This document shows positions 1-9,814 of a stretch of DNA of 64,000 nt, in pieces. Both the position numbers and the translations under genes were made by a program. The stretch comes from Comamonadaceae bacterium (GTDB lineage: Bacteria > Pseudomonadota > Gammaproteobacteria > Burkholderiales > Rhodocyclaceae), in assembly GCA_029255645.1 (NCBI GenBank), contig JANLJE010000003.1, forward strand, positions 45,963 to 109,962, written 5' to 3'. The notes beneath the pieces are model-generated. The model was not told the origin of the DNA. It ran no database searches and saw nothing but the letters and a program-made list of their open reading frames with translations. Each line of letters starts with the position of its first letter. The stretch's first letter is position 1.

Positions 1-1
1 C

Positions 2-667
2 GACTGCCGGGTCGAGATCAGCGAAAGGAAGCGCGGCAGTCCGCTCGACAAGCTGGTGGCGGAACTGATGATCGTCGCCAATTCGACCTGGGGCGGCCTC
101 TTGGCGGAACGGGGCATCGCCTGCCTGTATCGGGCCCAGACCGGCGGCAAGGCGCGCCTGAGCACCCAGCCCCAGCCGCACGAGGGCCTGGGCGTGCCCC
201 AGTATGCCTGGATGACCTCCCCCTTGCGCCGCTATTGCGACCTGGTGAACCAGTGGCAACTGGCCGCCTGCCTCACCGGCCAGACGCCGCCCTTCGCGCA
301 GCGCTCGGCGGAGCTGTTTGCCGCCATGCGCGACTTCGAACTGACCTATGCTGCCTATGCCGAATTCCAGCGCAATATGGAACGCTACTGGTGCCTGCGC
401 TGGCTGGTGCAGGAAAAACTGCAGCAGAGCGGGGCCACGGTGCGCCGGGACGAACTGGTGAAATTCGACCATCTGCCGCTGATGACCCGGGTCCAGGGCC
501 TGCCGGAGCTGGCCCCCGGGCGCCGCCTGACCCTGCAGATCGACGACATCGACCCGCTGGGCCTGGAAGTGCGCTGCCATCTGCTCGAAGTGCTCCCGGA
601 ACGGGAAGCCGTGCCCGAACCGGCGGAGGCGGAGGAGGGGGAGGCAACGGCAGAGGCTCAGGACTGA
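2..667 (+). CDS. RNB-domain ribonuclease (RNase II/R family), C-terminal part, truncated by window start
   Basis: ORF open to left edge; RNB-like 'PQYAWMTSPLRRYCDLVNQWQL' motif. Confidence 0.85.
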   Translation, partial: DCRVEISERKRGSPLDKLVAELMIVANSTWGGLLAERGIACLYRAQTGGKARLSTQPQPHEGLGVPQYAWMTSPLRRYCDLVNQWQLAACLTGQTPPFAQRSAELFAAMRDFELTYAAYAEFQRNMERYWCLRWLVQEKLQQSGATVRRDELVKFDHLPLMTRVQGLPELAPGRRLTLQIDDIDPLGLEVRCHLLEVLPEREAVPEPAEAEEGEATAEAQD

Positions 668-670
668 CCC

Positions 671-1558
671 ATGTCGAAACGGCCCGCCTTCCTCGCCCAA
701 CTCTTCCCCCTGGGCTCCCCTCTGAGCTCCCCCTTGAGCCTTGCCCTGGCCGTCTCCTTCTTGCTGCACGGCCTGCTGCTTTCCCTGTACTTCACCTTCC
801 CCGGGGCCTCGCAGAAGCGGCAGGACAAGACCCTGGACGTGATCCTGGTCAACAGCCGCAGCGCCAGCAAGCCCAGCACCGCCCAGGCCCTGGCCCAGGC
901 GAATCTGGATGGGGGCGGCAATACCGATGCGGACCGGCGCGCCGCCACGCCCCTGCCGCCGACCCGGAAAACCCGCTCCGGCGAGCAGCTCGAACAGATG
1001 CAGCGCCGCGTCCAGGAACTGGAAAACCGGCAGCGGGAACTGCTGGCCAAGGCCAGCCAGGCCAGGACCCAGCCGCAGGAAAAAGCGGACGAGCCACTGC
1101 CCAAGCCGGCGCCCAGCACGGGTTTCGACCTGGCCGAAGCGGCCCGGGCCATGGCGCGCATGGAAGGCGAGATCAACAAGAACACCGAGGAATACAACAA
1201 GCGGCCGCGCAAGAAGTTCATCGGCGCCCGTACCAGCGAATACCGTTTCGCCCAGTACATTGAAGACTGGCGCCAGAAGGTCGAGCGGGTCGGCACCCTC
1301 AATTATCCGGAAGCGGCCCGGGGCAAGCTCTATGGCACCCTGATCCTGACGGTCACCCTCGACAAGAACGGGGAAGTGCTGTTCATCAGCATCGACAAGT
1401 CCTCCGGGCACAAACTTCTGGATGATGCCGCCCGGCGCATCGTCCAGATGGCCAGCCCCTACGCTCCCTTTCCCCCCGCCATCAGCCAGGATACCGATCA
1501 ACTCGCGATCAGCCGGGCCTGGACCTTCACCCGCAGCGACAGCCTCGAAACAAAGTAA
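671..1558 (+). CDS. Energy transducer TonB family protein
   Basis: N-terminal TM segment, charged linker, C-terminal TonB-like domain ([25 protein letters not shown]). Confidence 0.8.
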   Translation: MSKRPAFLAQLFPLGSPLSSPLSLALAVSFLLHGLLLSLYFTFPGASQKRQDKTLDVILVNSRSASKPSTAQALAQANLDGGGNTDADRRAATPLPPTRKTRSGEQLEQMQRRVQELENRQRELLAKASQARTQPQEKADEPLPKPAPSTGFDLAEAARAMARMEGEINKNTEEYNKRPRKKFIGARTSEYRFAQYIEDWRQKVERVGTLNYPEAARGKLYGTLILTVTLDKNGEVLFISIDKSSGHKLLDDAARRIVQMASPYAPFPPAISQDTDQLAISRAWTFTRSDSLETK

Positions 1559-1619
1559 GCCGCCAGGGCCAGGTGGCGAGAGTAAAATCGCAGGTTCCGC
1601 TCACCCCGCACGACGCCCC

Positions 1620-2510
1620 ATGACTTCCCTCTACGCCGTTTTTGGCAACCCCATCGCGCACTCGCTGAGCCCCCGCATCCACCGCGCCTTTGCCGAGCAG
1701 ACCGGCGCGGATCTTCGCTACGAGGCAAGGCTTGCGCCGCTGGACGGCTTTGCCGCCGCCCTCGGCCAGTTCATCGCGGAAGGCGGGCAAGGCGCCAATG
1801 TCACCCTGCCCTTCAAGGAGACCGCCTTTCGCCTTTGCGACACCTTGAGCCCCCGGGCGCGGCGGGCGAAGGCGGTGAATACCCTGGGCCTGGACCGGGG
1901 CGGCATCGCCGGCGACAACACCGACGGGGCCGGGCTGGTGCGGGACATCGAAGCGAACCTCGCTTATCCCCTGGCCGGGCGCCGCATCCTGCTCTTGGGC
2001 GCCGGCGGCGCCGCCCGGGGCGTCCTCCTGCCCCTGCTCGAAGGCCGGCCCGCCTGCCTTCACCTTGCCAACCGCAGCCCGGCCAAGGCCGAGGCCCTGG
2101 CGGCCGAATTCGCCCCAGCAGCGCCGCTACCGCTCCTGGGCGGCGGCTTCGAGGCGCTCGCCGGCCAGAGCTTCGATCTCGTCATCAATGCCACTTCTGC
2201 CAGCCTGGGGGGGGAAGCCCTGCCTCTGCCCGCAGGGTTGTTTGCCCCCGGCGCCCTGGCCTACGACATGATGTATGGCAAGGGCGAGACGCCCTTTCTC
2301 GCCCAGGCCCGGCAAGCCGGCGCCGCCCGGTGCGCCGACGGCCTGGGGATGCTGGTCGAGCAGGCGGCGGAAGCCTTTTTGATCTGGCGCGGCATCCGCC
2401 CGGCAACCGCGCCCCTGCTTGCCGAATTGCGGGCTGAATTGCGGGCCGATTTGCGGGCCGATTTGCGGGCCGATTTGCGGGCCGGGCCATCGCCCGCCGC
2501 GCAGCCCTGA
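1620..2510 (+). CDS. aroE: Shikimate dehydrogenase
   Basis: [17 protein letters not shown] start, [23 protein letters not shown] motifs; ATG at 1620. Confidence 0.95.
   Translation: MTSLYAVFGNPIAHSLSPRIHRAFAEQTGADLRYEARLAPLDGFAAALGQFIAEGGQGANVTLPFKETAFRLCDTLSPRARRAKAVNTLGLDRGGIAGDNTDGAGLVRDIEANLAYPLAGRRILLLGAGGAARGVLLPLLEGRPACLHLANRSPAKAEALAAEFAPAAPLPLLGGGFEALAGQSFDLVINATSASLGGEALPLPAGLFAPGALAYDMMYGKGETPFLAQARQAGAARCADGLGMLVEQAAEAFLIWRGIRPATAPLLAELRAELRADLRADLRADLRAGPSPAAQP
2421..2480 (+). repeat. 12-bp tandem repeat (GCCGATTTGCGG), 5 copies, inside the 3' end of aroE
   Basis: Read directly; encodes (A-E/D-L-R)n. Confidence 0.95.
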
Positions 2511-2522
2511 GGCGGTTCAACC

Positions 2523-3254
2523 TTGCCGCGTCCCATGCCCCGCCCCATGCCCCGTCCCTTTACTCATCCCCTTGCGGCCCTCAAATGGGGGCTGCTGATC
2601 CTGATCGGGCTCTTCCTCCTGACGCAGCTCTGGTTTCTGGGCTGGGTGCTGTGGTGGAAGTGGGTGCCGCCGCAGGAAACCCGCTTCATGAGCCTGCGCC
2701 TTGCGGAACTGCGGCAGAAACAGCCGGATGCCCGGCTCAAATACCAGTGGGTGCCCTATGCGCGCATCTCTCCCCACTTGAAGCGGGCCATCATCGCCGC
2801 CGAGGACGCCCACTTCGTCGATCATGAAGGCTTCGACTGGGAAGGCATCCAGAAAGCCCTGGAAAAGAACCAGAAAAGGGGCCGCTTCGTGGCCGGCGGC
2901 TCGACCATCTCCCAGCAACTGGCCAAGAACCTGTTCCTCAGCCCGACCAGGTCCATGCTGCGTAAGGGCGAGGAAGCCCTGATCACCCTGATGATCGAGA
3001 CGCTGTGGGACAAGCAGCGGATCTTCGAGGTCTATCTCAACGTGATCGAGTGGGGCGACGGCGTGTTCGGCGCCGAGGCCGCGGCGCGCCACTACCATGG
3101 CATCAGCGCCGCCCAGTTGAATGCCTTTCAGGCCGCCAGGCTCGCGGCGATGGTGCCCAATCCCCGCTTTTACGACCGCAACCGCAACGCTCCGGGCCTG
3201 GCCAGAAAAACCGCCATCATCCTGGCCCGCATGGGCGGGGCGGAAATGCCCTGA
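2523..3254 (+). CDS. mtgA: Monofunctional biosynthetic peptidoglycan transglycosylase
   Basis: GT51 motifs AAEDAHFVDHEGFDW, GGSTISQQLAKNLFL; start ambiguous (2523/2535/2547). Confidence 0.93.
   Translation: MPRPMPRPMPRPFTHPLAALKWGLLILIGLFLLTQLWFLGWVLWWKWVPPQETRFMSLRLAELRQKQPDARLKYQWVPYARISPHLKRAIIAAEDAHFVDHEGFDWEGIQKALEKNQKRGRFVAGGSTISQQLAKNLFLSPTRSMLRKGEEALITLMIETLWDKQRIFEVYLNVIEWGDGVFGAEAAARHYHGISAAQLNAFQAARLAAMVPNPRFYDRNRNAPGLARKTAIILARMGGAEMP
2525..2559 (+). repeat. 12-bp tandem repeat (GCCCCGYCCCAT), about 2.8 copies, over the mtgA start region
   Basis: Read directly; gives MPRPMPRPMPRP and multiple ATGs. Confidence 0.85.
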
Positions 3255-3322
3255 AACGGCCCTGAAAAAAATCAGCTGATGCTAGAATCCGCTACCTTTT
3301 TGCACTGCACCATGAGCCCGCC

Positions 3323-4693
3323 ATGATCGACGACAATCTCTCGGAAGTAGATGAAGTGAAAGATTATCTGGCGCAAGTGCAGACCTTGCTGGCCAAGCAC
3401 CGGCTGGTCGGCGAAATGGTGCGGCGCCAGGAAATGCCCCGCCATGAGCTGATTGAAGGCATGGTGCAAAAGCAGCACATTTCCGAACTGAAACAGCTGT
3501 TCGCCCGCCTGCCCCTCGTGACCGTCGCGCTGATTCTCAGCGCCCTTTCCGAAGAAGAGCGGCTGGTAGCCTGGAAGGAAGTCGAGGAAGAACACCAGGA
3601 CGACATTCTGGAACTGCTCTCCGACGAAATCCGCGAGGCGCTGGTGGAGGACGGGCATCGGCCCAGCAAGCGGGTCATGGTCAATGCCTTCGACCTGCAC
3701 AACGGTCGCCTGCGCCAGGTCGTGGTGCAGCGCCCCTCCGATTTCGCCAATATCAAGCCGATCTGGGTGGACCTGGTGGCGCCGACCCCCCGGGTGCGGG
3801 AATGGGTGGGCAAGCAGTTCGGCATCGAACTCCCCGACCCGGCCAACCTGACCGACCTGGAAGCCAGTGCGCGCTTCTACATCGAAGACGACGATGAACT
3901 GCACCTGCACTCGGACTTTCTGCTCGACATGGCGGGCGAGTCGCGCAATGTGGCGGTGGCCTTCATCCTCAAAAACGACATCCTGTTTTCGGTGCGCTCC
4001 GAGGAACTCCCGGTCTTCCGTCTCCAGCGCCACCGGGCCCGCACCCACTCGGGCTATGTCGCCGATGCCAAGGACGTGCTGCTCGACCTGTACGCCGCCG
4101 ATGCCGAATATTCCGCCGATGCCCTGGAAGACATTTATGCCTCCCTGGAAGCGGTCACCAAGCATGTGCTCAGTACCCACCCGACCGACGAAGAGGCCGG
4201 GCTGATCCTGGCCGACATCGCCAAACAGGAAGACATCAACGGGCGCATCCGCCGCAATGTGCTCGATACCCGGCGCGCCGTTTCCTTCCTGATGCGCGGC
4301 AAGTTCCTTTCCCCGGCCCAGCAGGAAGATGCCCGCCAGATCATGCGCGACATCGAATCCCTGGACGGCCACACCTCGTTCTTGTTCGGCAAGATCAACT
4401 TCCTGATGGATGCGGTGGTCGGTTTCATCAACATCAACCAGAATCAGCGCGTGTCGAAACTGACCAAACTCAGTATCGTCTTCATGCCCATCAACATCGT
4501 CGCCGGCATCGGCGGCATGTCCGAATTCTCGATGATGACGTCCGGCGTGCCCTGGCCGATCGCCTACGGGGCCCTCACCATCGGCATGGGCATCGTCGGC
4601 TGGCTGACTTATCTGGCCCTGTGCCAGGGTGAACGGCGCGAAGCGCGCAGCAAACTCGCCGCCGCCAACGCCAGGGCCCAGAACCGGGCCTGA
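3323..4693 (+). CDS. CorA-family divalent cation transporter with MgtE_N-like N-terminal region; GMS in place of GMN
   Basis: C-terminal CorA-like TM pair with IVAGIGGMSEFSMM; helical N-terminus resembling the MgtE N domain. Confidence 0.8.
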   Translation: MIDDNLSEVDEVKDYLAQVQTLLAKHRLVGEMVRRQEMPRHELIEGMVQKQHISELKQLFARLPLVTVALILSALSEEERLVAWKEVEEEHQDDILELLSDEIREALVEDGHRPSKRVMVNAFDLHNGRLRQVVVQRPSDFANIKPIWVDLVAPTPRVREWVGKQFGIELPDPANLTDLEASARFYIEDDDELHLHSDFLLDMAGESRNVAVAFILKNDILFSVRSEELPVFRLQRHRARTHSGYVADAKDVLLDLYAADAEYSADALEDIYASLEAVTKHVLSTHPTDEEAGLILADIAKQEDINGRIRRNVLDTRRAVSFLMRGKFLSPAQQEDARQIMRDIESLDGHTSFLFGKINFLMDAVVGFININQNQRVSKLTKLSIVFMPINIVAGIGGMSEFSMMTSGVPWPIAYGALTIGMGIVGWLTYLALCQGERREARSKLAAANARAQNRA

Positions 4694-4783
4694 TCTCCCT
4701 GGCCTTGCCCCTGGCCTCCCCCGGCGCCGCCTGCCGGCCGCCGGGGGAGTACACTTTTCCCCCTGAATTTTCCCTTCGCCCCC

Positions 4784-5866
4784 ATGAAACCCAGCATTCG
4801 CCAGAAACTCGAACAACTCGCCTTCCGCCTCGACGAGGTGGATGCCCTGCTCTCCAGCGAGGATGCGGCCCGGGACATGGACCTGTTTCGCAAGATTTCC
4901 CGGGAGCGGGCCGAGATCGAGCCGGTCGTGCAGCTCTATGCCACCTACCGGCAGGCGGAAACCGATCGGGAGCAGGCCGGGGAGATGCTGGCCGACCCGG
5001 ATCTGCGCGAGCTGGCGGAAGAAGAAATGGCCGCCGCCCAGGCCCGCATCCCGGACCTGGAACTGGAACTGCAAAAACTGCTGCTGCCCAGGGACCCCAA
5101 TGACGAGCGCAACATCCTGCTGGAAATCCGCGCCGGCACCGGCGGCGACGAATCGGCCCTGTTCGCCGGCGAGCTGTTGCGCATGTACAGCCGCTATGCC
5201 GAGCGCCAGGGCTGGCAGGTGGAGGTGCTGTCGGCGAGCGAATCGGAACTGGGCGGCTACAAGGAAGTGATCTGCCGGGTGCTGGGCAACGGCGCCTATT
5301 CGCGGCTCAAGTTCGAATCCGGGGCGCACCGGGTGCAGCGCGTGCCGGAAACCGAGACCCAGGGCCGCATCCACACCTCGGCCTGCACGGTGGCGGTGCT
5401 GCCCGAGGCAGACGAGGTGGAGGATGTGCAGCTCAACCCCGCCGAGCTGCGCATCGACACCTTCCGGGCCTCCGGCGCCGGCGGCCAGCACATCAACAAG
5501 ACCGACTCGGCGGTGCGGGTCACGCATCTGCCCACCGGCATCGTCGCCGAATGCCAGGATGGCCGCTCCCAGCACGCCAACAAAGCCTCGGCCCTGAAGG
5601 TGCTGGCGGCGCGCATCAAGGACGTGCAGGTGCGCGAACAGCAGGCCAGGGAAGCCGCGACGCGCAAGAGCCTGGTGGGCAGCGGCGACCGCTCCGAGCG
5701 CATCCGCACCTACAACTTTCCCCAGGGCCGGGTCACCGACCACCGCATCAACCTGACCCTCTACAAGCTCGCCGCCATCCTGGACGGGGACCTGGACGAG
5801 CTCATCGCCGCCCTCACCGCCGAGTACCAGATGGAACAACTGGCCGCCCTCTCCGGCGACGCATGA
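4784..5866 (+). CDS. prfA: Peptide chain release factor 1
   Basis: [23 protein letters not shown], class I RF. Confidence 0.97.
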   Translation: MKPSIRQKLEQLAFRLDEVDALLSSEDAARDMDLFRKISRERAEIEPVVQLYATYRQAETDREQAGEMLADPDLRELAEEEMAAAQARIPDLELELQKLLLPRDPNDERNILLEIRAGTGGDESALFAGELLRMYSRYAERQGWQVEVLSASESELGGYKEVICRVLGNGAYSRLKFESGAHRVQRVPETETQGRIHTSACTVAVLPEADEVEDVQLNPAELRIDTFRASGAGGQHINKTDSAVRVTHLPTGIVAECQDGRSQHANKASALKVLAARIKDVQVREQQAREAATRKSLVGSGDRSERIRTYNFPQGRVTDHRINLTLYKLAAILDGDLDELIAALTAEYQMEQLAALSGDA

Positions 5867-6687
5867 GGCTGGATCACTGGCTCCAGGCCGCGCGGCGGCG
5901 CATCGACACGCTCGATGCCCGCCTGCTGCTGCAGCAGGTCACCGGCCTGTCCCGCACCGACCTCATCACCCGCCCGGAAACCTTGCTGACGCCGGCCCAG
6001 GAGGAAGGCCTGGAAAGCCTGGTGGCGCGCCGCGCCGCCGGGGAGCCGCTCGCCTATCTGCTCGGGGAGGCAGGCTTTCGCGGCCGCCGCTTTCAGGTTT
6101 CCCCGGCCGTGCTGGTGCCCCGCCCCGAAACCGAGGCGCTGGTGGACCTGGCCCTGGCCAAGCTGGCGGAACTTGCGCAAGACAAACCCCGGGTGCTGGA
6201 TCTGGGGACCGGCAGCGGCGCCATTTCCATCTGCCTGGCCCTGGAGTGCCCGGCCGCCCAGGTCAGCGCCGTCGATGTCTCCCCCGCCGCCCTGGCCGTG
6301 GCCCGTGCCAATGGCGAGGCCAATGGGGCCCGGGTGTGCTGGCACGAAAGCGACTGGTTTGCCGCCCTGGGTGAGGCACGCTTTCATCTGATCGTCTCCA
6401 ACCCGCCCTACATCCACGCCGAAGACGCTCACCTGGCCGGTGACGGCCTGCGCTTCGAGCCGCGCCTGGCCCTCACCGACGAGGCCGACGGCCTGGCCTG
6501 CATCCGTCGCATCGTGGCGGACGCCCCGAGCCATCTGGAACCCGGCGGCTGGCTGCTGTTCGAGCATGGCTGGGACCAGGGCGAAGATTCCCGGAACTTG
6601 TTGACTGCGGCCGGGTTCAAAGCCGTGCAAACCTGGCAGGACCTGGCCGGACACGACCGGATCAGCGCCGGCCAGTGGCTCGCCTGA
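5863..6687 (+). CDS. prmC: Peptide chain release factor N5-glutamine methyltransferase
   Basis: [11 protein letters not shown] and NPPY motifs; 4-bp overlap with prfA. Confidence 0.95.
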   Translation: MRLDHWLQAARRRIDTLDARLLLQQVTGLSRTDLITRPETLLTPAQEEGLESLVARRAAGEPLAYLLGEAGFRGRRFQVSPAVLVPRPETEALVDLALAKLAELAQDKPRVLDLGTGSGAISICLALECPAAQVSAVDVSPAALAVARANGEANGARVCWHESDWFAALGEARFHLIVSNPPYIHAEDAHLAGDGLRFEPRLALTDEADGLACIRRIVADAPSHLEPGGWLLFEHGWDQGEDSRNLLTAAGFKAVQTWQDLAGHDRISAGQWLA

Positions 6688-6731
6688 TTCACAATTCCCC
6701 AATCACACACCCCAATCACCCGGAGAAATCA

Positions 6732-7055
6732 ATGTCCCGCGATGTACAAAAGGAAGTCCACGATCTGGTGACCCAGAACCCGGTGGTGCTCTACATGAAG
6801 GGCACCCCCCAGTTTCCCCAGTGCGGCTTTTCCGCCACTGCCGCCGACATCCTGAAGCGCTGCGGCGTCAAGGACTTTGTCGCCGTGAACATCCTGCAAG
6901 ATGACGAGATCCGTCTCGCCATCAAGGAATACGCCAACTGGCCCACCATTCCCCAGCTCTACATCAAGGGCGAATTCATCGGCGGCTGCGACATCATGCG
7001 GGAGATGTACCAGGAGGGCGAACTGCAGAAGCTGCTGGAAGGCATTGCCGCCTGA
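6732..7055 (+). CDS. grxD: Monothiol glutaredoxin, Grx4 family
   Basis: MKGTPQFPQCGFSATAADIL; CGFS active site. Confidence 0.95.
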   Translation: MSRDVQKEVHDLVTQNPVVLYMKGTPQFPQCGFSATAADILKRCGVKDFVAVNILQDDEIRLAIKEYANWPTIPQLYIKGEFIGGCDIMREMYQEGELQKLLEGIAA

Positions 7056-7068
7056 GTGGTGACAACGT

Positions 7069-7098
7069 CGGCAAAGCCGGGGCATCCCGGCTTTGCCG
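7069..7098. other. Perfect 13-bp inverted repeat hairpin (CGGCAAAGCCGGG-GCAT-CCCGGCTTTGCCG)
   Basis: Read directly between grxD stop and the next gene; no downstream T tract. Confidence 0.85.
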
Positions 7099-7142
7099 GA
7101 ATCCTTTATCATGGCGCCTCCCGTCTTTTCACTGGCCTGTCC

Positions 7143-7589
7143 ATGCTCCGCAAGACCGCTCCCTTGTTGTTGCTTGTCCCCTTGCTCCTTGCCGCCTGCG
7201 GTGAAGTGGAAGATACCCGCCCCGGCAAGCCCGTGGCCACCCGCCAGCAGGATTTCAAGGCCATCCTGCGTAGCTTCGAGCCCATGGGAGTTCAACTGCG
7301 GGAAAAGCGTTACACACCCGACACCTTCCTGAAGCTGGCCCGGGAACTGGACCGGATCAAGGCGGCCCCCTGGTCCCATTTCGGCCCCGACACCCACTAT
7401 CCTCCCACCAGGGCCACGGCAAAAGTCTGGCAGGAGCCGGAGCGCTTCGCTGCCGACCAGGAAACCTTCCTCGCGGCGGTGAGCCAGTTGCGGGCCGCCG
7501 CCGAAAGCCGCGAAGAAGCCAGGGTGGGGCCGGCCTATCAGGCCGTGCAGGACAGCTGCCGCAGCTGCCACAAGCGGTTCAAGAAGTAA
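7143..7589 (+). CDS. Cytochrome c'/c556-like lipoprotein
   Basis: Lipobox LLAAC near N-terminus; C-terminal CRSCH haem motif. Confidence 0.8.
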   Translation: MLRKTAPLLLLVPLLLAACGEVEDTRPGKPVATRQQDFKAILRSFEPMGVQLREKRYTPDTFLKLARELDRIKAAPWSHFGPDTHYPPTRATAKVWQEPERFAADQETFLAAVSQLRAAAESREEARVGPAYQAVQDSCRSCHKRFKK

Positions 7590-7620
7590 GCCCCAAGAAA
7601 AAACCCCAAGAAACAAGCCC

Positions 7621-8589
7621 TCACAGCCAGCCGGATTTCCGGAAGCGGTAGTGGAGCAGGCCGCAGGTGCTGGCGATCAGGCCCAGGGCGGCCGGATAGC
7701 CCCAGGGCCACTCCAGTTCCGGCATGTGCTTGAAGTTCATGCCCCAGATGCCGGCAAAAGCCGTGGCGGTGGCAAAGATGCTGGCCCAGGCCGCAAGGCG
7801 CTTGGTCACTTCGCCATCCTCGATGGTGACCAGCGAAAGACTCGCCTGGATGGCCATGCCGACGGTGTCGCGCAGATTATCCAGGGCGCTGTTGATGCGG
7901 ATCAGATGGTCGTGCACATCGCGGAAATAATCCTGGCAGGAAATGCAGAGGGGCGGTACCCGGCCGCCGTGCAGTTTGCCGGCCACCTCCATCAAGGGGG
8001 ACACCGCATGCTTCAGGATCATGATCCGGTGTTTGATGCTATACAACTGCTCGATATTGTCCCGGGGCTGGGCCCCCTTGGCGAAAATGCGTTCCTCGAC
8101 CGTTTCCAGCTCCGTTTCCAGGCTGTCGATCAGGGGAAAATAGCGGTCCACCACGGCATCCATCAAGGCATAGAAGACAAAACCCGACCCGAGTTGCAAC
8201 AACTGCGGCTCCCGTTCGCAGCGGGCCCGCACCCCGAGGAAAGCCTGCCGGCTGCGGTTGCGTACCGTGAGGATGTAGTTCTGCCCGACAAAGACATTGA
8301 CCTCGCCCAGTTCATAGTCCTCCTCGCCCGGCTCCAGCAGGTGCATGACGGCAAACAGGGTATCCCGGTACTCCTCCAGCTTGGGGCGCTGGTGGCCGTG
8401 GAGGGCGTCCTCCACCGCCAGGGGCGGCAGATCGAATTCTTCTTGCATTTGCAGCAATTCTTCCGGCGTGGCATCGCGCAGCGCCACCCAGACGAAACAG
8501 TCGGGGCGGGCTACATGATCGCTGATGGCCGCCACCGGAATGTCGAGCAGTTTGGTGCCGTGCTGGTAAACCGAGCAATTGATCAGCAT
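7621..8589 (-). CDS. corA: Magnesium/cobalt transporter CorA family
   Basis: Canonical GMNFKHMPEL motif and two C-terminal TMs. Confidence 0.9.
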   Translation of the reverse strand: MLINCSVYQHGTKLLDIPVAAISDHVARPDCFVWVALRDATPEELLQMQEEFDLPPLAVEDALHGHQRPKLEEYRDTLFAVMHLLEPGEEDYELGEVNVFVGQNYILTVRNRSRQAFLGVRARCEREPQLLQLGSGFVFYALMDAVVDRYFPLIDSLETELETVEERIFAKGAQPRDNIEQLYSIKHRIMILKHAVSPLMEVAGKLHGGRVPPLCISCQDYFRDVHDHLIRINSALDNLRDTVGMAIQASLSLVTIEDGEVTKRLAAWASIFATATAFAGIWGMNFKHMPELEWPWGYPAALGLIASTCGLLHYRFRKSGWL

Positions 8590-8730
8590 GTAAATATCCC
8601 GTAAACGTCAGTGGCAATTTTAACGCGGCAAAGAAGAATCCCCGGCCGGAAAAGCATTGTCACAAATATGAGGTTGAAGCCGGGGCGCCCAGCCCATAAG
8701 CTACCCGCCTCTCTTACGCGGCTACCCTTC

Positions 8731-9498
8731 ATGGAACTCCTGTTCACCCCGGAACTCATCGTTGCCTTTCTCACGCTCACCGCCCTGGAACTGGTGCTGG
8801 GGATCGACAACATCATCTTCATTTCCATCCTGGTCGACAAGCTGCCGCCGCAAAGGCGCAACTTCGCCCGCAAGCTGGGGCTGTTCCTGGCGATGTTCCT
8901 GCGCCTCGCCCTGCTCGCCGTCCTCTCCTGGCTGGCGGGCCTGACCACCCCCCTCTTTGAACTCTTTGGCCACGGCATCTCCTGGCGCGACCTGATCCTG
9001 ATCGCCGGCGGCCTGTTCCTGGTCTGGAAGAGCACCGGGGAAATCCACCAGTTGCTCGAAGGAGCGGAGGGTGAGGCTTCTGCGGCGGTGCCGGCCAATT
9101 TCATGGCGGTCATCGTGCAGATCCTCGTCATCGACCTGGTGTTCTCCCTGGACTCCATCATCACCGCGATCGGCATGGTCAATAACCTGCCGGTGATGAT
9201 GGCCGCGGTGGTGGCATCCGTGGCCCTGATGATGGCGGCCTCCGGCCCCATCGCCGCCTTCGTTTCCGAACACCCCACGGTGAAGATGCTGGCCCTGTCC
9301 TTCCTGATGGTGGTGGGCGTGGTGCTGATTGCCGACGGCTTCGGCCACCATGTGCCCAAGGGTTACATCTACTCGGCCATGGCCTTCTCTGTCATCGTGG
9401 AAATGCTCAACATCCGCCTGCGCAAGAAAGCCCTCAAACCGGTGGCGCTGCACGAGCCTTATGTCGCCGCAGAAACCCCCCGGGGCGAGGAGGCCTGA
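8731..9498 (+). CDS. TerC family integral membrane protein
   Basis: LTALELVLGIDNIIFISILVDKLP; DLVFSLDSIITAIGMV. Confidence 0.93.
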   Translation: MELLFTPELIVAFLTLTALELVLGIDNIIFISILVDKLPPQRRNFARKLGLFLAMFLRLALLAVLSWLAGLTTPLFELFGHGISWRDLILIAGGLFLVWKSTGEIHQLLEGAEGEASAAVPANFMAVIVQILVIDLVFSLDSIITAIGMVNNLPVMMAAVVASVALMMAASGPIAAFVSEHPTVKMLALSFLMVVGVVLIADGFGHHVPKGYIYSAMAFSVIVEMLNIRLRKKALKPVALHEPYVAAETPRGEEA

Positions 9499-9540
9499 GC
9501 CGCACACCCGGCCCGGCGCCGTTGCCGGCCCCGTCGGCGG

Positions 9541-9693
9541 GTAACGGGCCAGGTAACGGGCCAGGTAACGGGCCAGGTAACGGGCCGGGTAACGGGCCAG
9601 GTAACGGGCCAGGTAACGAACCGAGTAACGGGCCGGGTAACGAGCCGAGTAACGGGCCGGATAACGAGCCGAGTAACGGGCCAGGTCACGGCC
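9541..9693. repeat. 12-bp tandem repeat (GTAACGGGCCAG), 12 copies plus a partial
   Basis: Read directly between convergent terC and permease genes. Confidence 0.97.
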
Positions 9694-9814
9694 TTCTCCT
9701 GCTGCCCTTCGGCCTCACGCCTGGCCGGCCCGGCGCCTCGCCACGCCAGGCTCAGCCCGGCCGCCCATGACTGGGGCAAATCTCCACGAGAAATACCGGA
9801 ATATCGCCGCCCGC

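Noticed and set aside
3272-5839. Very long minus-strand ORF (855 aa) opposite the CorA-like gene and prfA
   Set aside because: Shadow ORF from high-GC codon bias; its sequence is low complexity (Gln/His/Gly/Val) and the opposite strand encodes clear families.
9541-9693. Possible CRISPR array
   Set aside because: 12-bp head-to-tail units without spacers and no cas genes; it is a minisatellite-type repeat. The same reasoning applies to 12431-12495 and 60083-60152.
9522-9770. 82-aa GNGP-repeat ORF across the 12-bp array
   Set aside because: Open only because the unit is a multiple of 3; no RBS or domain support.
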